DNA from: CAG-103 sp963627135
GTDB lineage: Bacteria; Bacillota; Clostridia; Oscillospirales; Oscillospiraceae
Length of the DNA stretch: 26,614 nt
Direction of reading: 5' to 3'
Assembly (NCBI GenBank): GCA_963627135.1
Contig: CAVFZY010000002.1
Location: 1-26,614, forward strand
Below are positions 14,470 through 26,594 of the stretch, one piece after another. The translations under genes were made by a program, and so were the position numbers. Positions within the stretch are counted from its first letter, which is position 1. Each line of letters begins with the position of its first letter. The notes under the pieces are model-generated. The model did no database searches and was not told the origin of the DNA. It saw only the letters and a list, made by a program, of their open reading frames with translations.

Positions 14470-15697
14470 TTGACGCGGTGGATCCTGGCCCTTTGCGGCT
14501 ATGTGCGGCTGGAGGTGTGCGGCGTGCACCCGGAACGTGTGCTCAATGCGTGCGCAGCGGCGGGCATCGCCTGCACGGCGTCCGAGCCGGTGGGCGCCTA
14601 TACGCTGCGCATCACGGTGCGTGCGCGCTGCGCGGATACGGTGACGGTACTGGCACGCCGCTGTCAGTGCGAGGTGAAAATGCTCTACCGCCGCGGCCTG
14701 CCGCAGCTGCTGCGGCGCGCGGCGCGCTACCGGGGCGCGTGCGCGGGGCTGCTGGTGACGGTGCTGGCGGTGCTGACATCGTCGCTGTTCATCTGGCGCA
14801 TTGATGTGACCGGCAACGAGACGCTCACGACCGGGCAGATCCTGCGCTGTCTGGACGAATGCGGCGTGCGCCCGGGCACGTACTGGCCCGCATTGTCGAA
14901 TGATCTCGTGCGCAACGATATGATCCTGTGCCTGCCCGAACTGCGTTGGCTCACCGTGAACGTACACGGCAGCCGCGCCGAGGTGATCGTGCGCGAAAAG
15001 GAGTCTCTGCCGGACATCACGCCGGATGACACGCCCGTGAGCATTTACGCCGCCGCGACCGGGGTCATCCTGAGCATGGATGTCTACGCGGGGGAGGCGC
15101 GCGTCGCGCCCGGCGCGGCGGTCGAGCCGGGCGATGTGCTCGTGTCCGGCGTGGTCACGGATCTCGGCGGCGGGGTGCGCCCGGTGTGTGCCCGCGCCGA
15201 TATCCGCGCGCGCACGCGGCAGGTGCTGACGGGGCAGATCGCCCTGACGGAAACCGAAAAACAGCCTGCGCATGGAGAGCGGACGCGCTGGGCGCTGCGC
15301 GTGGGGAAAAAGCGGATCAATTTTTATCAAAACAGTGGAATTTCTGACACGGAATGTGATAAAATCATTCATGAATATCCTTTTGCGATCCGGGGCGTGT
15401 TCACGCTGCCGTTTTCGCTGGTGCGCGAGCGCGTGCAGCCGTATCGGACGGCGGACGCGCTGGTTTCGGAGAACGCGGCGCGCGCATCGCTCGAGCAGGC
15501 GCTGCTGCAGCAGCTGCGCGAGACGATCGGCGACGATGGCGCGATCATTTCCTATGAAACGGCGGCGGAGGCCGCCGGCGGTGTGCTGACCGTGACGCTC
15601 ACGGCCGAGTGCGAGCAGGAGATCGGCCGCGCGCAGGCGAGCCCGGACGCGGAATTTTTACAGCTTCGGCCGCCGGCCGGGGAAGGGACTACAGCAG

Positions 15698-15705
<8 letters not shown>
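14470..15705 (+). CDS. yqfD: Sporulation protein YqfD
   Basis: A bitopic membrane protein of about 411 residues. It has a small cytosolic N-terminal domain, one transmembrane segment (GLLVTVLAVLTSSLFIW), and a large outer domain starting IDVTGNETLTTGQI that continues through a REKESLPDI segment and a VEPGDVLVSG motif typical of YqfD. In B. subtilis it is a sigma-E-controlled protein. TTG at 14470 is preferred since GAGGTG (14458-14463) is then 6 nt away; ATG at 14464 would touch that site. It overlaps phoH by 8 nt, joining the sporulation pair to the housekeeping run. Confidence 0.9.
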
Positions 15706-16716
<1,011 letters not shown>

Positions 16717-16720
<4 letters not shown>

Positions 16721-17205
16721 CACAGGTGAAGATCACCATCATCCGCACGCGCCGCGGCCTGGGATTTCCGGACACGCAGCGCTACGTTAAGCGCGCGGCC
16801 GCCGCTGCGCTGAAGGCCGAGGGTGTGACCGTCCCGTGCGAGCTCGACGTGACGCTCACGGACGATGCCGTCATCCACACCATCAACCGCGAGCAGCGTG
16901 GCGTCGACCGCGCGACGGACGTGTTGTCTTTTCCCATGAACGAGCTCACGCCCGGCGTATTCGACCCCGATGCCTGCGAGTGGGACTATGAGACCGACCG
17001 CGCCATGCTCGGCGACATGGTCATCTCTATGGAGCGCTGTGCCGAGCAGGCCGAGACCTATGGCCACAGCTTCGCGCACGAGGTCAGCTATCTGACCGTA
17101 CACTCCGTGCTGCACCTGCTCGGCTACGACCATGTGGACGAGGGCGAGGACAAGCGCCGCATGCGCGCGCGCGAAAAAGAGATCATGTGTCTGCTGGACG
17201 TATAA
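16717..17205 (+). CDS. ybeY: Endoribonuclease YbeY
   Basis: YbeY is a Zn-dependent single-strand RNase involved in 16S rRNA 3'-end maturation and ribosome quality control. The 162-residue protein has the metal motif HSVLHLLGYDH with His129, His133 and His139, and the upstream ATDVLSFPMNE segment. It overlaps phoH by four bases and is followed 10 nt later by era. All three partners of the PhoH-YbeY-Era rRNA-processing set are thus consecutive. Confidence 0.96.
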
Positions 17206-17215
17206 GGAGAAACGA

Positions 17216-18106
17216 ATGATTACCAAAACCGCTATGATCACCATCTGCGGACGGCCGAACGTCGGCAAGTCCACACTTACCAACGCCCTCGTGGGCGAGA
17301 AGATAGCCATCGTCTCGAACAAGCCCCAGACGACGCGCAACCGCATCAGCGCCGTCGTCAACCGCGGCGACACGCAGCTGATCCTGATGGACACGCCGGG
17401 CTTTCACAAGCCGCGCAACCGCCTGGGCGACTATATGGTGCAGGTCGTGCGCGAGAGCGTGGCGGACGTGGACGGCGTGATGCTCGTCATCGAGCCCATC
17501 GCCTCCATCGGCGAACAGGAGCACGCGCTCATCGAGCGCATCCGCACGTCCAACGCCCCGGCCATGCTCGTCATCAATAAGATCGACACGGTCGAAAAGC
17601 CGGAGCTGCTGGCCGTCATCGCCACCTATTCCGAGGCGCTGCCGTGGCGCGCGATCGTGCCGGTGTCGGCCCAGAACGGCGATGGGCTCGAGGAGCTCTT
17701 CGATGAGCTTGCGCAGCTTGCTGTGCCGGGGCCGCAGCTGTTCCCGGACGAAATGATCTCCGACATGCCGGAGAAGCAGATCTGCGCCGAGCTCGTGCGC
17801 GAAAAGCTGCTGCTGTGCCTCGACAAGGAGATCCCGCACGGCACGGCCGTCGAGGTCACGAAATTTTCCGAGCGTGATAACGGCATCATCGACATGGACG
17901 TGACCATTTATTGCGAAAAAGAGAGCCACAAGGGTATCATCATCGGCAAGCGCGGCGCCATGCTCAAAAAGATCGGCGAGCTTGCGCGGCAGGACATCGA
18001 GCGCTTCATGGGCACGAAGGTGTATCTGCAGACGTGGGTCAAGGTCAAGGAAAACTGGCGCGACTCGGCCGCGCAGCTGCGCAATTTTGGCTTTACCGAC
18101 CAGTGA
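17216..18106 (+). CDS. era: GTPase Era
   Basis: Era binds the 3' end of 16S rRNA during 30S assembly. The 296-residue protein has G1 GRPNVGKS (12-19), switch NKPQTTRNR, G3 DTPG (59-62), G4 NKID (121-124), and a C-terminal KH domain with GIIIGKRGAMLKKIGELAR. Start ATG with AAGGAG 7 nt upstream. In many Firmicutes dgkA and cdd stand between ybeY and era; here the two genes are adjacent. yqzL and recO follow, the order known from Bacillus. Confidence 0.97.
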   Translation: MITKTAMITICGRPNVGKSTLTNALVGEKIAIVSNKPQTTRNRISAVVNRGDTQLILMDTPGFHKPRNRLGDYMVQVVRESVADVDGVMLVIEPIASIGEQEHALIERIRTSNAPAMLVINKIDTVEKPELLAVIATYSEALPWRAIVPVSAQNGDGLEELFDELAQLAVPGPQLFPDEMISDMPEKQICAELVREKLLLCLDKEIPHGTAVEVTKFSERDNGIIDMDVTIYCEKESHKGIIIGKRGAMLKKIGELARQDIERFMGTKVYLQTWVKVKENWRDSAAQLRNFGFTDQ

Positions 18107-18171
18107 CCCATTATTACCAGCCATAAATCCACCCCGCTGTGCAGACACTATGCCCAGCGAGGTGGTTCATT

Positions 18172-18312
18172 GTGAAAGACGATGTTTTCTGGCAGCTGTT
18201 CGCGGACACGGGTGATCTGCTCGGCTACCTTTATTACCGCGCCGCGCGCAACGCGCTGGCGCAGACGACCGATGAGTCTGCGGCGGATGAGACGGTCCGC
18301 CGCCCGGCCTGA
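18172..18312 (+). CDS. yqzL: YqzL family small protein
   Basis: A 46-residue protein beginning with GTG: MKDDVFWQLFADTGDLLGYL, then YYRAARNAL and an acidic tail. The FWxLFxxTGxxxxYLxY pattern and the position between era and recO match YqzL, a small conserved Firmicute protein of unknown function. The start is set by GAGGTGG at 18159-18165, 6 nt upstream. A 65-nt gap after era contains no clear terminator, so it probably belongs to the same operon. Confidence 0.82.
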   Translation: MKDDVFWQLFADTGDLLGYLYYRAARNALAQTTDESAADETVRRPA

Positions 18313-18325
18313 TGAGGTACATACG

Positions 18326-19072
18326 ATGTTTCTTACGACCCGCGGGCTCGTCCTGCGCGAGGTGCGCTACAAAGAGTCGGACAAGATCCTCACCGTGCTC
18401 ACGCAGCACGAGGGGAAGGTGACCGTCCGCGCGCGCGGCGCGCTGCGCAAGGGCAGCCGCATCACGGCGGCGACGCAGCTGCTGACGTATTCGGACATGA
18501 CGATCTTTGAAAACCGCGGCCGCCGCACGCTCAATGAGGCGTCCACGGTCGAGGAGTTTCTCGGCCTGCGCGCCGATCTCGGCGCGTTCGCGCTCGGGAG
18601 CTATTTTGCCGAGCTGCTCGAGACCGTCTCCGCCGAGGAATACCCAGATCCGCCGGTGCTGCAGCTCGGGCTCAACAGCCTGTATGCGCTCAGCCATGCG
18701 CTCTGCCCGCCGGAGCAGATCAAGGCTGTGTTTGAGCTGCGGCTCATGTGTCTCGCGGGCTACGAGCCGGACCTGTCCTGCTGCGCGCAGTGCGGCACAG
18801 CGGCCCCGGCCGAGCCGTGGTTTTCCCCGCGCGGCGGCGCGGTGTACTGCGCGCAGTGTCGGGTCGCAAGCTCTTCGGCCGTCGCGCCGCTGCTGCCTGA
18901 GACACTGGCCGCCATGCGGCATGTCGTGAACGCAGACCCCAAGAAAATTTTTTCTTTCTCACTCGGTGACGCGGGCCGCAGACAGCTTGCGCACGTGTGC
19001 GAGGATTATATGGCGACGCAGCTCGAGCGGGGCTTTGCGTCGCTGGACTACTGGAAGAAAGTGAAGGACTGA
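18326..19072 (+). CDS. recO: DNA repair protein RecO
   Basis: RecO promotes RecA loading and strand annealing in the RecFOR pathway. The 248-residue sequence starts with an OB fold (TTRGLVLREVRYKESDKILTV, then GKVTVRARGALRKGS). A helical domain follows, with a Cys4 zinc site (CCAQC at 152-156 and YCAQC at 174-178). Length is normal. The ATG at 18326 has GAGG upstream and lies 13 nt after yqzL. A long in-frame extension further upstream exists but runs across yqzL in another frame and is not used. Confidence 0.95.
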   Translation: MFLTTRGLVLREVRYKESDKILTVLTQHEGKVTVRARGALRKGSRITAATQLLTYSDMTIFENRGRRTLNEASTVEEFLGLRADLGAFALGSYFAELLETVSAEEYPDPPVLQLGLNSLYALSHALCPPEQIKAVFELRLMCLAGYEPDLSCCAQCGTAAPAEPWFSPRGGAVYCAQCRVASSSAVAPLLPETLAAMRHVVNADPKKIFSFSLGDAGRRQLAHVCEDYMATQLERGFASLDYWKKVKD

Positions 19073-19073
19073 T

Positions 19074-20066
19074 ATGAAGCATATTCTCATGATCGCCACC
19101 GGCGGCACGATTGCGTCCAAGGAGACGGCCGACGGGCTAACGCCGCAGCTCACCTCCGAGGAGCTCCTTGCCGAGGTGCCGGAGCTCGAGCAGCTGTGCC
19201 GGATCGATACCGTGCAGCTCATGAACCGCGACAGCACGAACATCAACAGCCGTGATTGGCTGCGAATGGCGGCCGGCGTGCGCGAACACTACGACGCTTA
19301 CGACGGCTTTGTCCTCACGCACGGCACGGACACGATGGCCTACACGGCGGCGGCCCTGTCGTACCTGATTCAAAATAACGCCAAGCCCGTTGTCATCACC
19401 GGCTCGCAGAAGTCGATCTTCAATCAGGACACCGACGCGCGCGAGAACCTGCGCGATGCCTTTCTCTATGCCTGCGATGACGGCGCCTGCGGTGTGCACA
19501 TCGTCTTTGACCACAAGGTCATCCTCGGTACCCGCGCGCGCAAAATGCGCACGAAGAGCTACAATGCCTTTTCGAGCATCGACTACCCCGAGACGGCCAT
19601 CCTGCGCGGCCGGCAGATCGTGTATTACATCCCGGAGCGTGTCACCGGCACGCCGGAGTTTTACGACCGGCTCGACTCCGGCGTGTTCGTGCTCAAGCTC
19701 ATCCCCGGCATCGACGCCGGCATTTTCGACTACCTCAAGGCCCATTACCGCGCGCTCGTGATCGAGAGCTTCGGTGTCGGCGGCCTGCCGTGCTACGGTG
19801 ACGAGAGCTTTTATCACGCCGTACGCGATTGGGTGCAGTCCGGCCGCGTCATCGTCATGACGACGCAGGTGCCGCACGAGGGCAGCGACATGGAAGTGTA
19901 TCAGGTCGGCCACCGTGCCAAGCGCGAGCTGGGCCTCATTGAGGCCTACAGCATGACGAGCGAGGCCGTGGTCACAAAGCTCATGTGGATCCTCGGCCAG
20001 ACGGACGATTATGCGCAGATCTGCTGCATGTTCCAGACGCCGGTGCAGAAGGATCAGATCTACTGA
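19074..20066 (+). CDS. L-asparaginase, cytosolic type
   Basis: A 330-residue bacterial-type asparaginase that hydrolyses L-asparagine to aspartate and ammonia. Catalytic motifs are complete: ATGGTIAS with Thr12 and LTHGTDTM with Thr85-Asp86, followed by VVITGSQ. There is no signal peptide, which suggests a type I housekeeping enzyme with modest affinity. It starts one base after the recO stop and ends 12 nt before the CoA-transferase gene, so it sits in the middle of a single transcription unit. No functional link to recO is implied. Confidence 0.93.
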   Translation: MKHILMIATGGTIASKETADGLTPQLTSEELLAEVPELEQLCRIDTVQLMNRDSTNINSRDWLRMAAGVREHYDAYDGFVLTHGTDTMAYTAAALSYLIQNNAKPVVITGSQKSIFNQDTDARENLRDAFLYACDDGACGVHIVFDHKVILGTRARKMRTKSYNAFSSIDYPETAILRGRQIVYYIPERVTGTPEFYDRLDSGVFVLKLIPGIDAGIFDYLKAHYRALVIESFGVGGLPCYGDESFYHAVRDWVQSGRVIVMTTQVPHEGSDMEVYQVGHRAKRELGLIEAYSMTSEAVVTKLMWILGQTDDYAQICCMFQTPVQKDQIY

Positions 20067-20078
20067 GGAGGAAGTGCC

Positions 20079-21413
20079 ATGGATTTTCAGGCAGAATACC
20101 GCAGCAAGCTGCGCACGCCCGCTGAGGCGGTGCGCGCGGTGAAAAACGGCGATTGGGTGGACTATACGTCCGCACTCGGCTTCCCGCCGCTGCTCGATGC
20201 GGCGCTCGCCGCCCGCCGCGACGAGCTGCACGATGTGAAGGTGCGCGGCAACCTCTGCACCGGCCCGGTGCAGATCGTGGAGTGTGACCCGGAGCAGGCG
20301 CATTTTCTCTACCACACCTGGCACTGCTCGGCGTATGAGCGCAGGCTCTGCGACCGCGGCCTGTGCTACTATACGCCGATGATCTTTCGCAACCTCGCGT
20401 GGTATTATCGCGAATTTCTGACGGTCAACGTTGCCATGGTGTCCGTCGCGCCGATGGACCGGCATGGGTACTTTAACCTCTCGGCCGCGACCGGCGTGTC
20501 CCGCGCTATTCTCGAGCGGGCGGACATCGTCATTCTCGAGGTCAATGAGCACCTGCCGCGTCTGCGCGGCGGGTTCGACGAGGTCATCCACATTTCCGAT
20601 GTGGATATGGTCGTCGAGGGGGCGCACGCGCCGTTTGCCGACCTGCCCGCGCACCCGGCGACGGCGGAGGACACCACCATCGCGAATCTTCTCCTGCCGC
20701 ACATCTGCGACGGGGCGACCGTCCAGCTCGGCATCGGCGGCATGCCCACTGCGCTTGGAAAGCTGCTGGCGCAGTCCGGCCTGCGCGACCTCGGCATGCA
20801 CACGGAGCTGTGCTCGGACGCTTATCTCGATCTGTACGAGGCCGGCGTGCTCACGAACCGCCGCTGCACGCTCCACTGCGGGCAGGGCATGCTCGGTATC
20901 GCGCTCGGGTCGAAGCGGCTGTATGACTGGCTGGACGACAACCCCGGCGTCATCGCGGCGCCACTGTCGTATGTCAACGCGCCGGAGGTCATCGCGCAGC
21001 TCGACAACATGGTGTCCATCAACAGCTGCATCGCGGCCGACCTCTACGGGCAGGTCGCCTCGGAGAGCTCCGGCCTGCGCCAGATCAGCGGCACGGGCGG
21101 CCAGCTCGATTTTCTCACGGGTGCGGCCATGGCCCGCGGCGGCAAAGCGTTCATCTGCATGACGTCCACGTTCACGGACAAGCAGGGCACGCGCCGCTCG
21201 CGCATTCTGCCGCACTTCGGCGGCGACATCGTCACATCTCCGCGCGCGCAGGCGTATTACCTCGCGACGGAGTACGGCGTGGTCAACCTCGCCGGGCGCA
21301 GCACGTGGGAGCGCGCCGAGGCGCTTGTGTCCATTGCGCACCCGGACTTTCGCGAGCAGCTTATTCAGGCCGCTGATGTGCAGAAGATCTGGCGCCGGAG
21401 CGCCCGGCGCTAA
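20079..21413 (+). CDS. CoA-transferase (4-hydroxybutyrate/butyryl-CoA:acetate type)
   Basis: A 444-residue member of the acetyl-CoA hydrolase/transferase family (cat1/4-HB-CoA transferase/But). The likely catalytic Glu is Glu243 in MHTELCSDAY, and the CoA-loop motif SGTGGQLDF lies near residue 345 with GIGGMPTALG before it. Such enzymes swap CoA between acetate and butyryl-, 4-hydroxybutyryl- or propionyl-CoA in fermentation. Motifs alone do not decide which acid is used, and no butyrate-pathway genes are nearby to help. GAGGAGG upstream of the ATG. It is the last gene of the run. Confidence 0.85.
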   Translation: MDFQAEYRSKLRTPAEAVRAVKNGDWVDYTSALGFPPLLDAALAARRDELHDVKVRGNLCTGPVQIVECDPEQAHFLYHTWHCSAYERRLCDRGLCYYTPMIFRNLAWYYREFLTVNVAMVSVAPMDRHGYFNLSAATGVSRAILERADIVILEVNEHLPRLRGGFDEVIHISDVDMVVEGAHAPFADLPAHPATAEDTTIANLLLPHICDGATVQLGIGGMPTALGKLLAQSGLRDLGMHTELCSDAYLDLYEAGVLTNRRCTLHCGQGMLGIALGSKRLYDWLDDNPGVIAAPLSYVNAPEVIAQLDNMVSINSCIAADLYGQVASESSGLRQISGTGGQLDFLTGAAMARGGKAFICMTSTFTDKQGTRRSRILPHFGGDIVTSPRAQAYYLATEYGVVNLAGRSTWERAEALVSIAHPDFREQLIQAADVQKIWRRSARR

Positions 21414-21451
21414 GCGCGCGCTAAAAATGCAGCGCTGCGTGCAGATTTTGC

Positions 21452-21480
21452 TTGTTTTTCCACGCGCCATCGCGTATAAT
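21452..21480 (+). promoter_or_regulatory. Promoter of the riboswitch-ATPase unit
   Basis: TTGTTT at 21452-21457, a 17-nt spacer and a perfect TATAAT at 21475-21480. The expected start at about 21487 coincides with the first base pairs of the riboswitch aptamer. Confidence 0.8.
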
Positions 21481-21487
21481 TAAAAAA

Positions 21488-21577
21488 GATAAGGGAGTAA
21501 TTGGCGCGAATCTTCGCGCGGCCCAGCCAACAACCGATCCCTGGGATCTGGCCCGGTCTGAAATGATGAGACTTATC
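21488..21577 (+). promoter_or_regulatory. yybP-ykoY (Mn2+) riboswitch aptamer
   Basis: The closing helix P1 is GATAAG (21488-21493) with CTTATC (21572-21577). The conserved loop sequence GGGAGTA follows P1 at 21493-21499, then a GCGCG/CGCGC hairpin (21504-21519), the second docking strand CAACAACCGAT, and the conserved GAGACTTAT at the 3' side. This is the yybP-ykoY pattern; the class binds Mn2+ at the junction of its two stacked legs. The 3' half of P1 is also the 5' half of the terminator stem that follows, so folding of the aptamer should prevent termination (gene on when Mn2+ is high). Assignment is by eye against the known consensus. Confidence 0.85.
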
Positions 21578-21604
21578 TGCCGAGAGGCAGATAAGTCTTT
21601 TTTT
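21569..21604 (+). terminator. Riboswitch expression-platform terminator
   Basis: A 13-bp perfect stem (21569-21581 with 21586-21598, GAGA loop) followed by seven T residues. It shares CTTATC with aptamer helix P1, making the two structures mutually exclusive. Confidence 0.92.
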
Positions 21605-21649
21605 CATTTCCGGGAAAACTATATCGGACACCTGAAGGAGGACGAAACC

Positions 21650-24292
<2,643 letters not shown>

Positions 24293-24347
24293 TTTCCGGC
24301 GCGCTGGCGCACACTAACCCCGATTCCAACGAGAGGAGATGGGTGCT

Positions 24348-25211
24348 GTGCGCCAGGCGCTGCCGGTTCCCCAGCGCGTGATGGCCGTCGTGCTGTCGGT
24401 GCTGTTCGTGTTCTGCCCGTTCGCGGCCTATGCCGCCGGGGAGGAGGATGCCGCAGCCGATCCCGTGCTGCTGCCGATCATCATGTATCACGAGGTGAAG
24501 CCCAACAAATCCGGCAAGGACGCCATCCAGCCGTGGGAGTTTGAGGCAGACCTCAAATGGTTGGCCGACAACGGCTACACGACGATCGTCATGGCTGACC
24601 TCATCGCCTACGTGCGCGATGGTACGCCGCTGCCGGAAAAGCCCATTATCCTTAGCTTCGACGACGGATACTATAATAATTATGTCTATGTCCTGCCGCT
24701 GCTGCAGCAGTATTCGGCGCGGATCGTCCTCTCGCTCCTGGGGCGCAACACGGACGATTTCACCGAGTGGCCGAGCAAGAGCATCGACTATGCGCACGTC
24801 ACGTGGGACCAACTCAACGAAATGCTCGACACCGGCCTCGTCGAGGTGCAGAACCACTCGTATAACCTGCACGCCTACACGTCGGAGCGGCACGGCTGTA
24901 TGCAGAACCAGGGCGAGTCGGACGCGGCCTACGCGGAGCTGCTCCGCGCGGACTTGCAGCGGCTGCAGGATGAACTCGCGGAGCACACCGGCCGTACGCC
25001 GGACACCTTTGCCTATCCCTACGGCAAGTACGGCGATCAGACGGACAAAGTGCTGCGCGACATGGGCTTTCAGGCGACGCTGACGTGCGACTGGGGCGTG
25101 AACCACATCACGCGCGACCCGGCCTGCCTCTACCGGCTTGGGCGCATCTGCCGGTCGCACAATCAGTCGCTGCAGTCCGTGCTCCAGCGCGCGATGAAGG
25201 CAACGGCGTGA
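24348..25211 (+). CDS. Secreted polysaccharide deacetylase (NodB domain)
   Basis: A carbohydrate esterase family 4 protein of about 287 residues with an N-terminal signal peptide (core MAVVLSVLFVFCPFAAYAA, likely cut after AYA). The NodB motifs are present: SFDDGYYNNY with the catalytic Asp and metal Asp, EVQNHSYNLH with the two His of HxxxH, and AYPYGKYG. It should remove N- or O-acetyl groups from peptidoglycan or another surface glycan outside the cell. GTG at 24348 is preferred because GAGAGGAG ends 9 nt before it; an in-frame ATG at 24339 directly touches that site. It lies 55 nt after the ATPase with no strong terminator between, so co-transcription is possible. Confidence 0.88.
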   Translation: MRQALPVPQRVMAVVLSVLFVFCPFAAYAAGEEDAAADPVLLPIIMYHEVKPNKSGKDAIQPWEFEADLKWLADNGYTTIVMADLIAYVRDGTPLPEKPIILSFDDGYYNNYVYVLPLLQQYSARIVLSLLGRNTDDFTEWPSKSIDYAHVTWDQLNEMLDTGLVEVQNHSYNLHAYTSERHGCMQNQGESDAAYAELLRADLQRLQDELAEHTGRTPDTFAYPYGKYGDQTDKVLRDMGFQATLTCDWGVNHITRDPACLYRLGRICRSHNQSLQSVLQRAMKATA

Positions 25212-25232
25212 GCAAACGCCCAATAAAAAACC

Positions 25233-25298
25233 GCCTGCTCAGCATGGGTGCTCATAAGACAGTAATCCTAAAAATTACGATTATGGCATCTGTCAGGC
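25233..25298 (+). ncRNA. Unassigned structured RNA element
   Basis: This stretch can fold into one long stem: GCCTG (25233-25237) with CAGGC (25294-25298), TGC (25249-25251) with GCA (25286-25288), CATAA (25253-25257) with TTATG (25281-25285), and GTAAT (25262-25266) with ATTAC (25274-25278) around a 7-nt loop. It lies 21 nt after the deacetylase stop and 13 nt before a strong terminator. It fits no RNA family I recognise. It may be a 3' UTR element, a small RNA or a decayed mobile-element end. No separate promoter is visible. Confidence 0.4.
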
Positions 25299-25311
25299 AG
25301 GATTGGCAACG

Positions 25312-25354
25312 AAATAACGGGTATCTGGTGAAAGCCGGATGCCCGTTATTTTTT
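25312..25354 (+). terminator. Long-stem terminator after the deacetylase region
   Basis: A stem of about 17 bp is formed by 25312-25328 and 25335-25351 with three G-U pairs, a TGAAAG loop and a six-T tail ending at 25354. It should end transcripts from the ATPase/deacetylase unit together with the structured element before it. Confidence 0.88.
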
Positions 25355-25518
25355 GCCGTCACGAAAAGCAATAGTTTTATGCACAGCTTTCAGGTATAAT
25401 TGCCTTAAATCAATCCTTTTATTATAAAGTAGTAGTTTATAGCCCCTCTTCAATGGCTTGTGCTACACTGTAAGGGATTTCATGCATTTCAGGCTTGACT
25501 TTTAATAGTTAGTCTCTC
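25355..25518. other. AT-rich stretch without a gene
   Basis: No open frame of note is present. The base composition is markedly richer in A and T than the rest of the window. A promoter-like TATAAT occurs at 25395-25400 without a good -35. It marks the left edge of the atypical tail of the window. Confidence 0.4.
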
Positions 25519-25788
25519 GTGATCTATTTTGATGAACATAGCCGCATCATTGAAGTGCAGGTCCACAACACCGAGTTCAAAAAGCGACTGACGGCGTTTG
25601 CGGAAAAGCACCCGCAATGCTGCCGCCAGACTGACGATGACGAGTAAGGCGGGCTGACCTTTGAAATTGAGAAAGGGCGGTTGAGCTTTCGGCTGACCGC
25701 GTCATATAGCGAGGAACGGCGCAGGACGGCGAGTAAACGGGCAAAGCAAAACGGCGTTCATAGTCGGAAAAGAACTATAATGAGATAA
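25519..25788 (+). pseudogene. Small ORF split by an in-frame stop
   Basis: From a GTG at 25519 the frame reads VIYFDEHSRIIEVQVHNTEF, then KKRLTAFAEKHP and a Cys-Cys-Arg, ending in DDDE and TAA at 25645-25647. The same frame continues GGLTFEIEKGRLSFRLTASY and SEERRRTASKRAKQNG to a stop at 25786-25788. A CAA-to-TAA change (Gln to stop) would explain the break in an otherwise coherent protein of about 89 residues. Similar short proteins seem to accompany conjugative elements of gut Clostridia, but I cannot name the family. No clear ribosome-binding site precedes the GTG, and TAG at 25510-25512 closes the frame upstream. Confidence 0.5.
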
Positions 25789-25844
25789 GCGCCAAAATAG
25801 TTAGGTAATCAAAGAGGGCGGCGATATGATGCTCCAATTTCACT

Positions 25845-26594
25845 TTAAACCGGATGCGTATATTGTCCATGCTGCTTCGTGCGCTTGCCATACTGAATTG
25901 CAAATTTGGGGCAATGGTGCAGGCAGCGAAGACACATGACGCATTCATCTTTGCCCCAGGCCGGCTTTTCCTCCCGAATCTCGATGGCAGAAATGGGGCA
26001 ATTCCGTGCGCATAGTCCGCAACCGATGCAGGTATTCTCTACTTTGAAGTGTCTTGTCTTGCGCATGGAATCATATCCCACTCCATTAAACGCTTTTGCA
26101 AGAAGCAGGGGTGTTTTACGTTCCATAAAATCACCACAGGCACAATTTTGTATTGCACCGATAATGCGGTCGATTTGCCGCTCTGCGGCTTCATTGATGC
26201 GCTGCACCTTGCTTTCGTCGCTCAAGTCGAATATGGGTGTCCAAGTGTCCGGCATTTTCACGCTGAATTTCGCAGAGACGGAAAGACCATTGGCGTTCAG
26301 AATATCCTCGGCAAATCTCCCGGTCTGTCCCGGCGTCGTGCCGTAGGTCGCGGCGAACCAGAGATAATCCGGCTTTGTATGCAGCGTCAGCTTTTGCAGA
26401 AACTCCCGAACAATGATTGGCAAGCCCCATGCATAGGTCGGGCTGACGATCCCCACCGTTTTGTCCGTTTCATCAAAGGAGAAGTTCACGCTTTTACAGC
26501 AGTCAGTAATAGAAATGGTTTTATCGCCCGTTGCAGCGGCAATGCGGTCAGCGACATACTTGCTGTTTCCTGTTGCGGAAAAATAGAAAATCAT
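25845..26594 (-). CDS. EFR1-type flavodoxin-ferredoxin fusion protein
   Basis: A 249-residue cytosolic redox protein. The N-terminus is flavodoxin-like, with the FMN phosphate loop YFSATGNSKYVADRI and SPTYAWGLP. The C-terminus has two [4Fe-4S] motifs, CIGCGLCARNCP and CVMCLRCLHHCP. This layout is that of the EFR1 family ferredoxins common in anaerobes, which probably move electrons between low-potential donors and unknown partners. AAGGAGATG precedes the ATG well. Base composition is closer to balanced GC than that of the housekeeping genes, and it lies next to a broken element-like ORF, which suggests acquisition by transfer. The true redox partner is unknown. Confidence 0.88.
   Translation of the reverse strand: MIFYFSATGNSKYVADRIAAATGDKTISITDCCKSVNFSFDETDKTVGIVSPTYAWGLPIIVREFLQKLTLHTKPDYLWFAATYGTTPGQTGRFAEDILNANGLSVSAKFSVKMPDTWTPIFDLSDESKVQRINEAAERQIDRIIGAIQNCACGDFMERKTPLLLAKAFNGVGYDSMRKTRHFKVENTCIGCGLCARNCPISAIEIREEKPAWGKDECVMCLRCLHHCPKFAIQYGKRTKQHGQYTHPV

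Noticed and set aside
21429..21438. GCAGCGCTGC palindrome after the CoA-transferase as its terminator
   Set aside because: The stem is too short (5 bp) and the following T-rich stretch is part of the next promoter.
19137..21470. A 777-residue open frame on the minus strand
   Set aside because: It lies opposite the asparaginase and CoA-transferase genes, is very rich in Arg, His and Ala, and shows no motif. It is the usual mirror frame of GC-rich coding DNA.
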